Position numbers and translations under genes: made by a program. 7,487 bases of DNA from the NCBI GenBank assembly GCA_023454395.1, contig JAEYFY010000052.1, positions 1-7,487 of the forward strand, written 5' to 3'. Under the pieces are notes generated by a model. It saw nothing but the letters and a program-made list of their open reading frames with translations. It had not been told where the DNA came from and made no database searches. The stretch is from Pseudomonadota bacterium (GTDB lineage: Bacteria > Pseudomonadota > Gammaproteobacteria > Enterobacterales > Enterobacteriaceae). Of this stretch, positions 1 through 5,585 are shown piece by piece; within the stretch, counting starts at the first letter, position 1, and the number at the start of each line of letters is the position of its first letter.

Positions 1-87
1 AGATTGCCCTTCTAACCATCGACGTCGTTTACGTATAGCTTGTCTCATCATCCGCCAACGAGCTACTTCAGTCCTACTGTGTCTCAT
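1..87 (-). CDS. yciY: YciY family small protein, 5' part only (runs off the left edge)
   Basis: The minus strand reads 29 open codons from an ATG at 87 to the window edge. The peptide contains SRTEVARWRM, then RQAIRKRRRWLEGQS, which closely follows the start of E. coli YciY (SRTEVGRWRM, then RWLEGQS) as I recall it. E. coli YciY is a basic protein of about 57 residues with no known function, and it is also next to clsA, so sequence and neighbourhood agree. I chose the start at 87 because the E. coli protein starts at the matching point and an AGGTG Shine-Dalgarno-like sequence lies 8 bases upstream. An in-frame ATG at 183 would add 32 residues, but it has a poor ribosome site. The C-terminal half lies outside the window. 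The gene diverges from clsA across a 305-bp gap. Confidence 0.8.
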   Translation of the reverse strand, partial: MRHSRTEVARWRMMRQAIRKRRRWLEGQS

Positions 88-249
88 GCTATCAGCACCT
101 ATTTTTTCGAATAAGTGGACTATTATAAGACGTTCATTTTGTGATCCAAGGGGTGATTTATGATTTGCTTGAATTTCATCCATTATTTCAGCATTTCTCA
201 CAGAGAAAAAATGAATAAAGAGTTGTATCTTATTACTTATTTAATGCTT

Positions 250-267
250 ATCTCTTAAGAAAGAGAT
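250..267. repeat. Inverted repeat just upstream of the clsA -35 box
   Basis: ATCTCTT (250-256) pairs with AAGAGAT (261-267) across four bases, a perfect 7-bp stem ending one base before the TTGACA of the clsA promoter. Its position fits an operator-type site upstream of RNA polymerase, or a weak hairpin in the divergent yciY leader. No regulator can be named from the sequence. The rest of 88-392 holds the clsA promoter and leader and no convincing gene. Confidence 0.35.
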
Positions 268-295
268 TTGACAGAGATAATAATCCTGATTTAAT
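268..295 (+). promoter_or_regulatory. Sigma70-type promoter for clsA
   Basis: A perfect -35 box TTGACA (268-273) is followed after 16 bases by TTTAAT (290-295), five of six matches to the -10 consensus. The TG at 287-288 adds an extended -10 element. Transcription should start near 302, giving a leader of about 90 bases before the clsA ATG at 393. The leader holds two tiny ORFs (ATG at 323, four codons; ATG at 359, eight codons) and a possible 6-bp stem (340-345 with 361-366). I see no evidence that these regulate anything. Confidence 0.7.
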
Positions 296-392
296 AGCAA
301 CATTCGGCAAATAACAAAAATAATGGACTATTTTTAGTAAATTGCCTTTAGCTTATCCATGCAATTCATTTTCAACGGAAAATAGCTCTACT

Positions 393-1853
393 ATGACAAC
401 ATTTTATACTGTATTAAGTTGGCTAACCTTTTTCTTCTATTGGCTATTAATTGCGGGGGTCACATTTCGTGTCCTAATGCATCGACGACCCGTTACATCA
501 ACAATGACATGGTTATTGATCATCTATATTCTGCCATTAGTTGGGGTTATTGCGTATTTTGCTTTTGGTGAATTACACCTAGGGAAACGACGCGTTGAAC
601 ATGCTAAACAGATGTGGCCTTCTGTTGTTGCGTGGCTCGAAGAATTGAGGAAATGTAAACATATCTTTGCTACAAGTACGAGTGATATTGCTACTCCTCT
701 TTTCCAGTTAACCGCTAAACGCCAAGGTATTAAAGGTGTTAAAGGTAACAAAATTGAACTTTTAACCACCTGTGAAGATTCACTAAATTCAATTACACGC
801 GATATTAATAATGCGCGTGATAATATTGAAATGGTCTTCTATATTTGGCAATCAGGTGGTTTAGTCGATGAAGTAACCGACGCCTTAATCAGAGCCGCTA
901 AACGCGGTGTAAAATGTCGAGTCATGGTTGACTCTGCGGGTAGTTGGAATTTCTTCCGTACTAATGGCCCAAAAGTAATGAGAGCTGCAGGTATTGAATT
1001 TGTTGAATCACTGCATGTTAACTTATTCCGTTTCTTCTTACGCCGCATGGATTTGCGCCAACATCGAAAAATCGTATTGATCGACAATTATATTTCCTAC
1101 ACAGGAAGCATGAATATGGTTGATCCTCGTTATTTCAAGCAAGATTCTGGTGTTGGTCAATGGATTGATATTATGGTAAGAATGGAAGGTCCTGTATCAA
1201 CTACATTAGGTATGATTTATGCCTTTGACTGGGAAATGGAAACAGGTGAACGTCATTTACCCCCTCCACCTGACGATAATATTATGCCTTGTGAACAAGA
1301 AAGCGGTCATACAACACAAGTCATCGCCTCAGGCCCAGGATTTCCTGATGAGCTAATCCAGCAGTCACTTATTACAGCCATTTACTCTGCAAGAAAAGAA
1401 TTGGTACTGACAACGCCTTATTTTGTGCCTAGCGATGATCTTGCCCATGCAATCTCAACCGCTGCAATGCGAGGTGTTAATGTAAGTATTATTGTTCCTC
1501 GCAGTAATGACTCTTTCTTGGTACGTTGGGCAAGCCGTTCATTCTTTACAGAAATGCTCGAATCTGGTGTAAAAATATTCCAATTTGAAGATGGTTTATT
1601 ACACACTAAAAGCGTGATGGTTGATGGACAACTCAGTATGGTAGGTTCAGTTAACCTTGATATGCGTAGTTTATGGTTAAACTTTGAAATTACAGTTGTC
1701 ATTGATGATGAAGGTTTTGGTAGTGATTTAAGCATTGTTCAATATGATTATATTGCCCGCTCAACAGAGCTAACCATCGATGAATGGGAAAAACGACCAT
1801 TCTTCAATCGTGTATTAGAGCGTATCTGCTATTTCTTTAGCCCTCTGTTATAA
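393..1853 (+). CDS. clsA: Cardiolipin synthase A
   Basis: This inner-membrane phospholipase-D-superfamily enzyme joins two phosphatidylglycerol molecules into cardiolipin and releases glycerol. The 486-residue product has the same length as E. coli ClsA and aligns with it end to end without obvious gaps. Two N-terminal membrane segments lie at about residues 4-23 and 38-58. Both catalytic HxKxxxxD motifs are intact: H224/K226/D231 (HRKIVLID) and H404/K406/D411 (HTKSVMVD). The C-terminus YFFSPLL also matches the family. An upstream in-frame TTG at 342 would add 17 residues with no family support, so I take the ATG at 393, where [11 protein letters not shown] matches the known N-terminus. Its ribosome site is weak (GGAAAA, about 10 bases upstream). 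The gene is preceded by a strong promoter and followed 115 bp later by yciU, as in E. coli. It is intact. Confidence 0.97.
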   Translation: MTTFYTVLSWLTFFFYWLLIAGVTFRVLMHRRPVTSTMTWLLIIYILPLVGVIAYFAFGELHLGKRRVEHAKQMWPSVVAWLEELRKCKHIFATSTSDIATPLFQLTAKRQGIKGVKGNKIELLTTCEDSLNSITRDINNARDNIEMVFYIWQSGGLVDEVTDALIRAAKRGVKCRVMVDSAGSWNFFRTNGPKVMRAAGIEFVESLHVNLFRFFLRRMDLRQHRKIVLIDNYISYTGSMNMVDPRYFKQDSGVGQWIDIMVRMEGPVSTTLGMIYAFDWEMETGERHLPPPPDDNIMPCEQESGHTTQVIASGPGFPDELIQQSLITAIYSARKELVLTTPYFVPSDDLAHAISTAAMRGVNVSIIVPRSNDSFLVRWASRSFFTEMLESGVKIFQFEDGLLHTKSVMVDGQLSMVGSVNLDMRSLWLNFEITVVIDDEGFGSDLSIVQYDYIARSTELTIDEWEKRPFFNRVLERICYFFSPLL

Positions 1854-1867
1854 CAGAAATGTTATAA
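1848..1867 (+). other. Hairpin overlapping the clsA stop codon
   Basis: TTATAACA (1848-1855) and TGTTATAA (1860-1867) form a perfect 8-bp stem closed by GAAA, and the left arm includes the TAA stop. No T-run follows, so it is not a standard intrinsic terminator. It could protect the clsA mRNA 3' end or slow read-through into yciU. The stem is AT-rich and may be incidental. Confidence 0.35.
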
Positions 1868-1968
1868 TCAATAGACTACTAAGAACTGGCAATAAATAAC
1901 TGTGCTAAATTAGTAAAAATGCGATACAAATAACACGATAATTATTGGAACAATAGACAGGCATTACC

Positions 1969-2292
1969 ATGAATGAACCAACTTTAATCAGTGAAGACGA
2001 TGCTCTAGAACAAGCTTATGATCTATTTTTAGCCCAAGCAGCTGATAATTTAGATGTTGCAGACCAATTATTGTTTAACCTGCAATTTGAAGAAAGGGGC
2101 GCAGCGGAAGTGGTTCCATTAGGTAATGATTGGCAATTTATTGTTGGCCAGCCTGTCACACCAGCCCGTTTTAGCGAAGTAATTATTGGTCTTGCTCCAG
2201 ACGATGATTCCGATATTGATGATATTTTTGGTCGAGTCCTAATTAGTCGCGATCCATTACAGCCTATGTTCCATATTATTTGGAAATCATAA
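1969..2292 (+). CDS. yciU: YciU, acidic DUF440 (UPF0263) protein, putative dsDNA mimic
   Basis: The 107-residue, strongly acidic protein matches E. coli YciU (about 109 residues) over its whole length. Shared stretches include LEQAYD, LLFNLQFEERG and the C-terminal HIIW. The family includes Haemophilus HI1450, whose structure and charge led to the proposal that it mimics double-stranded DNA; the target protein in Proteus-like bacteria is unknown. The DDDSDIDDIF stretch (about residues 78-87) shows the charge clustering. The ATG at 1969 has AGG seven bases upstream as a ribosome site. The clsA-yciU order is the one known from E. coli. The 115-bp gap has no clear promoter, so read-through from clsA is possible. 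A strong terminator follows the gene. Confidence 0.93.
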   Translation: MNEPTLISEDDALEQAYDLFLAQAADNLDVADQLLFNLQFEERGAAEVVPLGNDWQFIVGQPVTPARFSEVIIGLAPDDDSDIDDIFGRVLISRDPLQPMFHIIWKS

Positions 2293-2304
2293 TCACTTTT
2301 ATCT

Positions 2305-2337
2305 TCACCTGCTTATATTTTAGCAGGTGATTTTTTT
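2305..2337 (+). terminator. Intrinsic terminator of clsA-yciU
   Basis: TCACCTGCT (2305-2313) pairs perfectly with AGCAGGTGA (2322-2330) around an 8-base loop, followed by seven T (2331-2337). It lies 13 bases after the yciU stop. A second, AT-rich stem (2334-2342 with 2348-2356, loop GCTCT) overlaps the T-run. On the minus strand no T-run follows either stem, so the convergent lipoprotein gene has no obvious terminator here. Confidence 0.92.
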
Positions 2338-2389
2338 ATTTCGCTCTGAAATAAAATGAATAAAAGTCACTTATTGCGTGTAATATCTG

Positions 2390-2671
2390 TTACTCAAAGC
2401 ATTTAGATGAATGAGCAATAGTTAAAAACATCGTGCCCTCTCTTGTGAGTGTACTGTCTTGTTTTATTGGTGGTGATTTGACCATTCTATCTATTTCAGT
2501 TGAAGAAAATTTATTACTTGCTTCATTATAAAAACACAAACATTGGTCTTTGCTCACATGGCTATAGACACTTAATGTATCCATACAATATTCAATAACT
2601 TTATTTTCTTGTGATTCAGAGCAAGCAGGTAGTAAAAATAAAGATAAAATAACAACTAAGTTTTTTTTCAT
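2390..2671 (-). CDS. Small putative lipoprotein of unknown function
   Basis: This 93-residue protein starts with a lipoprotein signal peptide: lysines at 2-3, a hydrophobic stretch to residue 14, and the lipobox LPAC with the lipidated cysteine at 17. Serine follows the cysteine, so by the usual +2 rule it would be sent to the outer membrane. The mature part has four more cysteines (29, 44, 46, 91), enough for two disulfides in the periplasm. I do not recognise the family. The ATG at 2671 has GGAA about seven bases upstream. The gene is convergent with yciU and lies downstream of the GNAT gene on the same strand, separated by a startless gene fragment. Signal peptide and ribosome site make it a credible real gene. 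Confidence 0.72.
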   Translation of the reverse strand: MKKNLVVILSLFLLPACSESQENKVIEYCMDTLSVYSHVSKDQCLCFYNEASNKFSSTEIDRMVKSPPIKQDSTLTREGTMFLTIAHSSKCFE

Positions 2672-2714
2672 AGCTATTCCACTGTTGTGTTAGATCTATT
2701 TAATTATGAAAAAA

Positions 2715-2855
2715 TTATTTCATTAAAGCAGGAGGTTTATCACGATATAAATCAAACTTGAGTGGATAATTATTATTTATACAAGATAAATAGAGATAAT
2801 CTTCACTTCCCCCCCTATTTTGTATCTTTAATATTTCTTTATTTGGTACTTGTAT
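2715..2855 (-). pseudogene. Startless 46-codon fragment in frame after the GNAT stop codon
   Basis: Directly after the GNAT stop codon the same minus-strand frame stays open for 46 codons before TAA at 2717-2715. It contains no ATG, GTG or TTG that could start the whole stretch. The translation has the composition of a folded protein rather than random AT-rich DNA: GGSEDYLYLSC, then YPLKFDLYRDKPPALMK at the end. I do not recognise the family. A run of seven G (plus strand C, 2809-2815) lies inside it, a plausible frameshift point. The likely reading is the 3' remnant of a gene that lost its front part; chance openness is possible. Confidence 0.4.
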
Positions 2856-3311
2856 TTAGTATTTGTACTTACTTTTATTTAATCTTAAATGTAACAGTGG
2901 AAAAGGATTACCTTGCCCATCTAATTCTGAACGCCCTATTTGCTCAAATCCAATATGAAGATAAAAGCCAATTGCTTGAGGATTTTGCTCATTTACATCT
3001 AATTCATCAATATGCAGTGTATTTATCGCAAAAGTTGTAAGTAATTTACCACAGCCATACCCTCTAGAATTCGCATCGACAAAAAGCATTTCTAACTTAT
3101 TTTCTGCTGTGCCTAAAATCCCATGAATAACATTATTATTGTCTATCGCAATATAAGTATTAAGCATAGGAAAATACTGTTCTACAATATCCTTTTTAAG
3201 CGATAAGATGATATCTTCTGATAGAAAGGCATGCGTTGCTCTAACTGAAGACTCCCAAACTGCAATCATTTCATCATAATGTGAAGGTTCTGCTTTTATT
3301 ATAGTTAACAT
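2856..3311 (-). CDS. yjaB: GNAT family N-acetyltransferase, YjaB-like
   Basis: The 151-residue protein is a single GNAT domain that would transfer an acetyl group from acetyl-CoA to an amine; the substrate is unknown. It matches E. coli YjaB (about 147 residues) nearly end to end, with ATHxFLS near residue 25, the acetyl-CoA loop RGYGCG (83-88), VNEQN (106-110), GFY (115-117), and GRSELD to PLLHL at the end. Tyr117 lies where YjaB has its tyrosine near the active site. The start at 3311 is supported by GAGGAA four bases upstream. A promoter can be seen at 3364-3337. The final residues are a lysine- and tyrosine-rich tail beyond the YjaB end, followed by an in-frame gene fragment. The gene name is by similarity; orthology is not proven. 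Confidence 0.88.
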   Translation of the reverse strand: MLTIIKAEPSHYDEMIAVWESSVRATHAFLSEDIILSLKKDIVEQYFPMLNTYIAIDNNNVIHGILGTAENKLEMLFVDANSRGYGCGKLLTTFAINTLHIDELDVNEQNPQAIGFYLHIGFEQIGRSELDGQGNPFPLLHLRLNKSKYKY

Positions 3312-3336
3312 AATTTCCTCTACATAAAATATGGGT

Positions 3337-3364
3337 ATCTTAAAGGTCCTTTATTAACAGTCAA
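3337..3364 (-). promoter_or_regulatory. Sigma70-type promoter for the GNAT gene
   Basis: On the minus strand TTGACT (3364-3359) is followed after 16 bases by TAAGAT (3342-3337): five of six and four of six consensus matches. The expected start near 3330 leaves about 20 bases before the GNAT ATG at 3311, which includes the GAGGAA ribosome site. The gene therefore need not depend on read-through from the barrel gene, which has its own terminator. Confidence 0.55.
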
Positions 3365-3418
3365 GCATCCCAAATAAAAAGCACACATTTAATGTATATT
3401 TAATGCGCTTTGATAAGT

Positions 3419-3444
3419 GAATATTCTACATGAATATCCTACAT
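3419..3444. repeat. Two tandem 13-bp units upstream of the GNAT gene
   Basis: GAATATTCTACAT (3419-3431) is followed immediately by GAATATCCTACAT (3432-3444), twelve of thirteen bases identical. They lie about 55 bp upstream of the GNAT -35 box. They could be paired binding sites for a regulator or simple slippage in AT-rich DNA. Confidence 0.5.
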
Positions 3445-3472
3445 ATAGTAATGCATTTACATTTGTATTCAC

Positions 3473-3498
3473 AAAAAGGCCACATACCGTGACCTTTT
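3473..3498 (-). terminator. Intrinsic terminator of the Ail/OmpX-like gene
   Basis: In the minus-strand RNA, AAAAGGTCAC and GTGGCCTTTT form a 10-bp stem with one G-U pair around a 5-base loop (3484-3488), ending in a run of five T (3477-3473). It starts about 25 bases after the barrel gene's stop codon. A near-identical copy exists at 4350-4372. Confidence 0.85.
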
Positions 3499-3523
3499 AA
3501 AAATATTATTTATTAGCTGAAAA

Positions 3524-4063
3524 TTAGAAACGGTAACCCACACCTAATACCCAAGTACCAAATTTCATATCATCTAATTTTGAGTATTCATAAGATGCAT
3601 CAATTGCTACGTTTGGGATTGGATTAATCTGTAAACCTAATCCATAACTTATAGATACTTTGCTTTCATGCTGTTCAGTATCAGGAATTTTATAATTAAC
3701 ATTAAAAACACTGGTACCGATTAAACCATACGCATTAATATATTCATTAAAACGATAACTTGGTCCGCCTGAAAATAAATAATAATTAACATTAGCATGC
3801 CCGGTACTTTTATCATTCTTATCATAGCAATTATATTTTTTATTATTATAAGAAAACGAGCCTATAATACCCAAACCATTATCTATCTTACGATCATACT
3901 TAATATTAAATCCTTTAGGATCTTCATCTACCTTATCGCTATCTACTTTTATCTGGCTTTGTGCATAGCCTAGAGATAATGTGTTTTTTAATGTAGCAGA
4001 TGCATTAAATGTCATCATTGATGATAGAATAGCTGTGATTGAAATAAACAGTTTATTTTTCAT
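3524..4063 (-). CDS. Ail/Lom/OmpX-family outer membrane beta-barrel protein
   Basis: The 179-residue precursor has a signal peptide (1-23, probable cut after ASA) and a mature part of about 156 residues, the usual size of this family. Members fold as eight-stranded barrels in the outer membrane, and some mediate adhesion or serum resistance. Matches to E. coli OmpX run along the whole chain: GYAQS (32-36), GFNIKYDR (51-58), GSFSY (68-72), GGPSYR (99-104), YGLGLQINP (140-148), NVAIDASYEYS and the C-terminal GVGYRF ending in Phe. A single cysteine (79) sits in a probable surface loop. The ATG at 4063 has GAGA about seven bases upstream. The species probably has its own true ompX elsewhere, so I give no symbol. 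Loop sequences are lysine- and asparagine-rich. A relic of a second copy lies upstream at 4350-4428. Confidence 0.9.
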   Translation of the reverse strand: MKNKLFISITAILSSMMTFNASATLKNTLSLGYAQSQIKVDSDKVDEDPKGFNIKYDRKIDNGLGIIGSFSYNNKKYNCYDKNDKSTGHANVNYYLFSGGPSYRFNEYINAYGLIGTSVFNVNYKIPDTEQHESKVSISYGLGLQINPIPNVAIDASYEYSKLDDMKFGTWVLGVGYRF

Positions 4064-4349
4064 TAAATATCTCGATATTATTTTTTAATTAAGAATATAA
4101 GACTAAGAAAGAAATATAATTCAAATTACAATTAATTCAATATTATTGAACTTAAACCTCACTTAAAATAATAAATCAAATAAAAAAATAGATGAACGGT
4201 TTATTTTCAATGTAAAAATAATAAATATATTGTTTTAAATAAATATTGATAATAAAGGGTTATATTCAAATAAAGAAAAATAAAAAGCATTAAATTTCAG
4301 ATAAGTTAATTAATTTTTATATTATTTATATTTCTATTTTATAAAAACT
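4064..4349. promoter_or_regulatory. Very AT-rich upstream region of the barrel gene
   Basis: These 286 bp contain no convincing ORF on either strand and are far more AT-rich than the flanking genes, with many A/T runs, as expected of an H-NS-type silenced promoter. A 15-bp palindrome TTCAATATTATTGAA lies at 4136-4150. A possible minus-strand promoter (TTGAAT, 18 bases, TTATAT) lies downstream of it toward the barrel gene's start, but it is weak. Control by a silencer is inference from composition only. Confidence 0.45.
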
Positions 4350-4372
4350 AAAAAGGTCACATAACGTGACCT
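4350..4372 (-). terminator. Second copy of the barrel-gene terminator, now behind the 105-residue gene
   Basis: In minus-strand RNA AGGTCAC and GTGACCT pair perfectly (7 bp) around GTTAT and are followed by a T-run (4354-4350). Its sequence and position relative to GYRF-stop match the terminator at 3473-3498. It lies about 70 bases after the stop of the 4441-4758 gene, the nearest upstream gene it could terminate. Confidence 0.8.
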
Positions 4373-4417
4373 GTTAAAAATATTATTTATTAACTTAAAT
4401 TTAGAAACGGTAACCCA
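4350..4417 (-). pseudogene. 3' relic of a second Ail/OmpX-like gene
   Basis: This 68-bp block aligns without gaps to 3473-3540, the 3' end and terminator of the intact barrel gene, with 62 of 68 bases identical by my count. It contains codons for the family's terminal GYRF and a TAA at the matching position (4403-4401). Weaker similarity continues to about 4428. An in-frame TAA lies three codons upstream of GYRF, so no reading frame survives. The simplest reading is a tandem duplicate that lost everything but its end. A small duplication of the 3' end alone is less likely but possible. Confidence 0.78.
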
Positions 4418-4440
4418 TATCTTATAAAGTGGCTTTTCTT

Positions 4441-4758
4441 TTATGTATAATTAGCAAGTTGCATTTTTAACCAAAAACTTTGCTGGCATAAATTAAAAAA
4501 TTCTTTTCTACAAGGAGAAATTAGCTTGTTATTTGACTCTACAATTTCCCAAGTTATCCAATGTTCAGGACATTGAGCGTCATTATCATAGTGTTCTGTT
4601 TCTATCTCTTCTGTGCATTTCAAGATGACACCATCAGGAAATAACCAAGTATGAGTTACTCTGGTTATTTCTGTTAAGTTATCCAAAAAATTCTGGGTAC
4701 TTAAAATTTGATAGCTATCTTCTTGGTTAACAATTTGAGATATATACTTCGCTAACAT
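4441..4758 (-). CDS. Unrecognised 105-residue protein
   Basis: I do not recognise this family. The product has no signal peptide and no membrane segment, so it is probably cytoplasmic. It is acidic in the middle, rich in Trp and His, and has four cysteines (48, 63, 83, 91). I chose the ATG at 4758 over the GTG just before it at 4761; AGAGA lies about eight bases upstream of the ATG. A TATAAT at 4808-4803 on the minus strand could be a -10 box giving a leader of about 38 bases, but it has no good -35. Alternatively the gene is read through from the ABM gene, whose stop codon ends 66 bases upstream. Only 23 bases separate its stop from the relic of a barrel gene, whose terminator it probably uses. 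Confidence 0.6.
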   Translation of the reverse strand: MLAKYISQIVNQEDSYQILSTQNFLDNLTEITRVTHTWLFPDGVILKCTEEIETEHYDNDAQCPEHWITWEIVESNNKLISPCRKEFFNLCQQSFWLKMQLANYT

Positions 4759-4824
4759 CACCTTCTCTCTTGTTTTACTTCTTATTATTTATTAGTGCAC
4801 CCATTATAAATGAACCGAGTTTTA

Positions 4825-5127
4825 TTACTCTTGTTTTTCATCAAAAGCATCTGCCATAAGTAAAAATTTAGGCTCTGCTTTTTTATATGCATTAATCATC
4901 GGGACTAATCGCTGAAAATGTTCACTAGCACAATGCACATCAAGCGCAGCATGATCAGGCCATTGTTCGACAAAGACAAAGTGACCGGGATCTTTTTCAT
5001 CAACATATAAATTATAGCTAATACACAGAGGCTCTTTCTTAGTCGCTTCAACAAGTTCGCGATAAAGAGGTAAAACAGTTTCTATCGCTTCTGTTTTAAT
5101 AAAATCTTCGGCAATCACTTTTAACAT
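4825..5127 (-). CDS. ABM-domain protein, putative quinol monooxygenase (YgiN-like)
   Basis: The 100-residue protein is one ABM (antibiotic biosynthesis monooxygenase) domain of the dimeric alpha-beta barrel type, a fold shared by YgiN, LsrG and heme-degrading monooxygenases. The visible signature is MLKVIAEDF at the start, then the central FVFVEQWPDHAALDVH with EQW at about 54-56 and histidines at 65 and 70, then HFQRLVPMI. YgiN acts on quinols, but substrate cannot be read from this sequence. The ATG at 5127 has TAAGGA eight bases upstream and matches the family N-terminus; a GTG at 5157 would add ten residues without support. A LexA-type box lies 34 bp upstream. The 105-residue gene follows on the same strand. 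Confidence 0.87.
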   Translation of the reverse strand: MLKVIAEDFIKTEAIETVLPLYRELVEATKKEPLCISYNLYVDEKDPGHFVFVEQWPDHAALDVHCASEHFQRLVPMINAYKKAEPKFLLMADAFDEKQE

Positions 5128-5161
5128 CACATTTTCCTTACCGTAATTAAATAACACAAGA

Positions 5162-5181
5162 TACTGTATAAAAAAACAGTT
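5162..5181 (-). promoter_or_regulatory. Predicted LexA (SOS) box upstream of the ABM gene
   Basis: TACTGTATAAAAAAACAGTT contains the CTGT-N8-ACAG core in full. As I recall the E. coli umuDC operator, it differs at only two of 20 positions. The box ends 34 bp before the ABM start codon. A possible -10 box TATACA (5170-5165, minus strand) lies inside it, so bound LexA would block the promoter. No plus-strand gene follows closely: leuE begins about 445 bp away. Binding is predicted, not shown. Confidence 0.6.
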
Positions 5182-5258
5182 AAATATAATCTAGTTAACT
5201 TAAGAGATCTAGACTCTTTACATACGAAAAATGCTTCTTTAAAACAATAAAAACCATC

Positions 5259-5519
5259 TTAGCTTTTCAGGCTATCCTCTTTATCTTTCTTTAAACACTC
5301 AATTTCTAACCAATGAGTAAATAGCTTTGCTTTTTGTATAAACACATTTACATCATCGATTGGGCTTATGCTTTCAGATAAAAGGTAATTAATACTTTTT
5401 TGTTGCTCTGGATAGTTTGCTTCTACTATTTTTACGAAGTCTTCTGGTGTTTCAGGCCAATATTCATCTTTAAATGATAAAAAAGGCTTGTTTTTTACAC
5501 TGTAGGCAGTAAATATCAA
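5259..5519 (-). CDS. Unrecognised 86-residue acidic protein with a TTG start
   Basis: I do not recognise this family. The product is soluble, charged and probably helical in its second half (PEDFVKIVEANYPEQQ, then VFIQKAKLFTHWLEIE), with no signal peptide or membrane segment. TTG at 5519 is the only usual start codon near the front of the frame, and its ribosome site is weak (GAG, nine bases upstream). The frame stays open ten codons further up and reads plausibly (FIDIENKF) without a start. A neighbouring frame upstream also looks coding, so the 5' end may be damaged. A good extended -10 element lies about 58 bp upstream of the TTG. It is followed on the same strand, 131 bp later, by the ABM gene. 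Confidence 0.5.
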   Translation of the reverse strand: MIFTAYSVKNKPFLSFKDEYWPETPEDFVKIVEANYPEQQKSINYLLSESISPIDDVNVFIQKAKLFTHWLEIECLKKDKEDSLKS

Positions 5520-5552
5520 AAATTTATTCTCAATATCGATAAAAATATACGT

Positions 5553-5585
5553 TTAAATAATGCGGATTCTCTTTATATAATAGCA
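5553..5585. promoter_or_regulatory. Overlapping divergent promoters for leuE and the 86-residue gene
   Basis: On the plus strand a perfect TATAAT lies at 5576-5581, with a weak -35 (TTAAAT, 5553-5558) 17 bases upstream, pointing to leuE. On the minus strand TGCTATTAT (5585-5577) is an extended -10 element pointing to the 86-residue gene. The two -10 boxes share the same bases, so the promoters should compete. Expected starts are near 5588 (plus) and 5570 (minus). Confidence 0.5.

Noticed and set aside
342..392. TTG-initiated 17-residue extension of cardiolipin synthase
   Set aside because: The 486-residue form from the ATG at 393 has exactly the family length and N-terminus; the extension has no membrane or signal character.
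524..1735. Three minus-strand open frames of 81-105 codons inside clsA
   Set aside because: All are fully antisense to a complete, conserved clsA, with no family match or ribosome site, so they are shadows.
2762..3040. Plus-strand open frame of 92 codons with a hydrophobic stretch
   Set aside because: Most of it lies antisense to the well-supported GNAT gene, it starts with GTG without a ribosome site, and its hydrophobicity is what the opposite strand of that gene would give.
5202..5218. Inverted repeat AAGAG / CTCTT as a terminator of the 86-residue gene
   Set aside because: The stem is only 5 bp and no T-run follows on the minus strand.
2390..5519. Accessory minus-strand block as a toxin-antitoxin, phage-defence or mobile island
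   Set aside because: There is no integrase, transposase, inverted terminal repeats, tRNA border or recognisable toxin or defence domain. The recognisable genes are ordinary (GNAT, OmpX-like, ABM).
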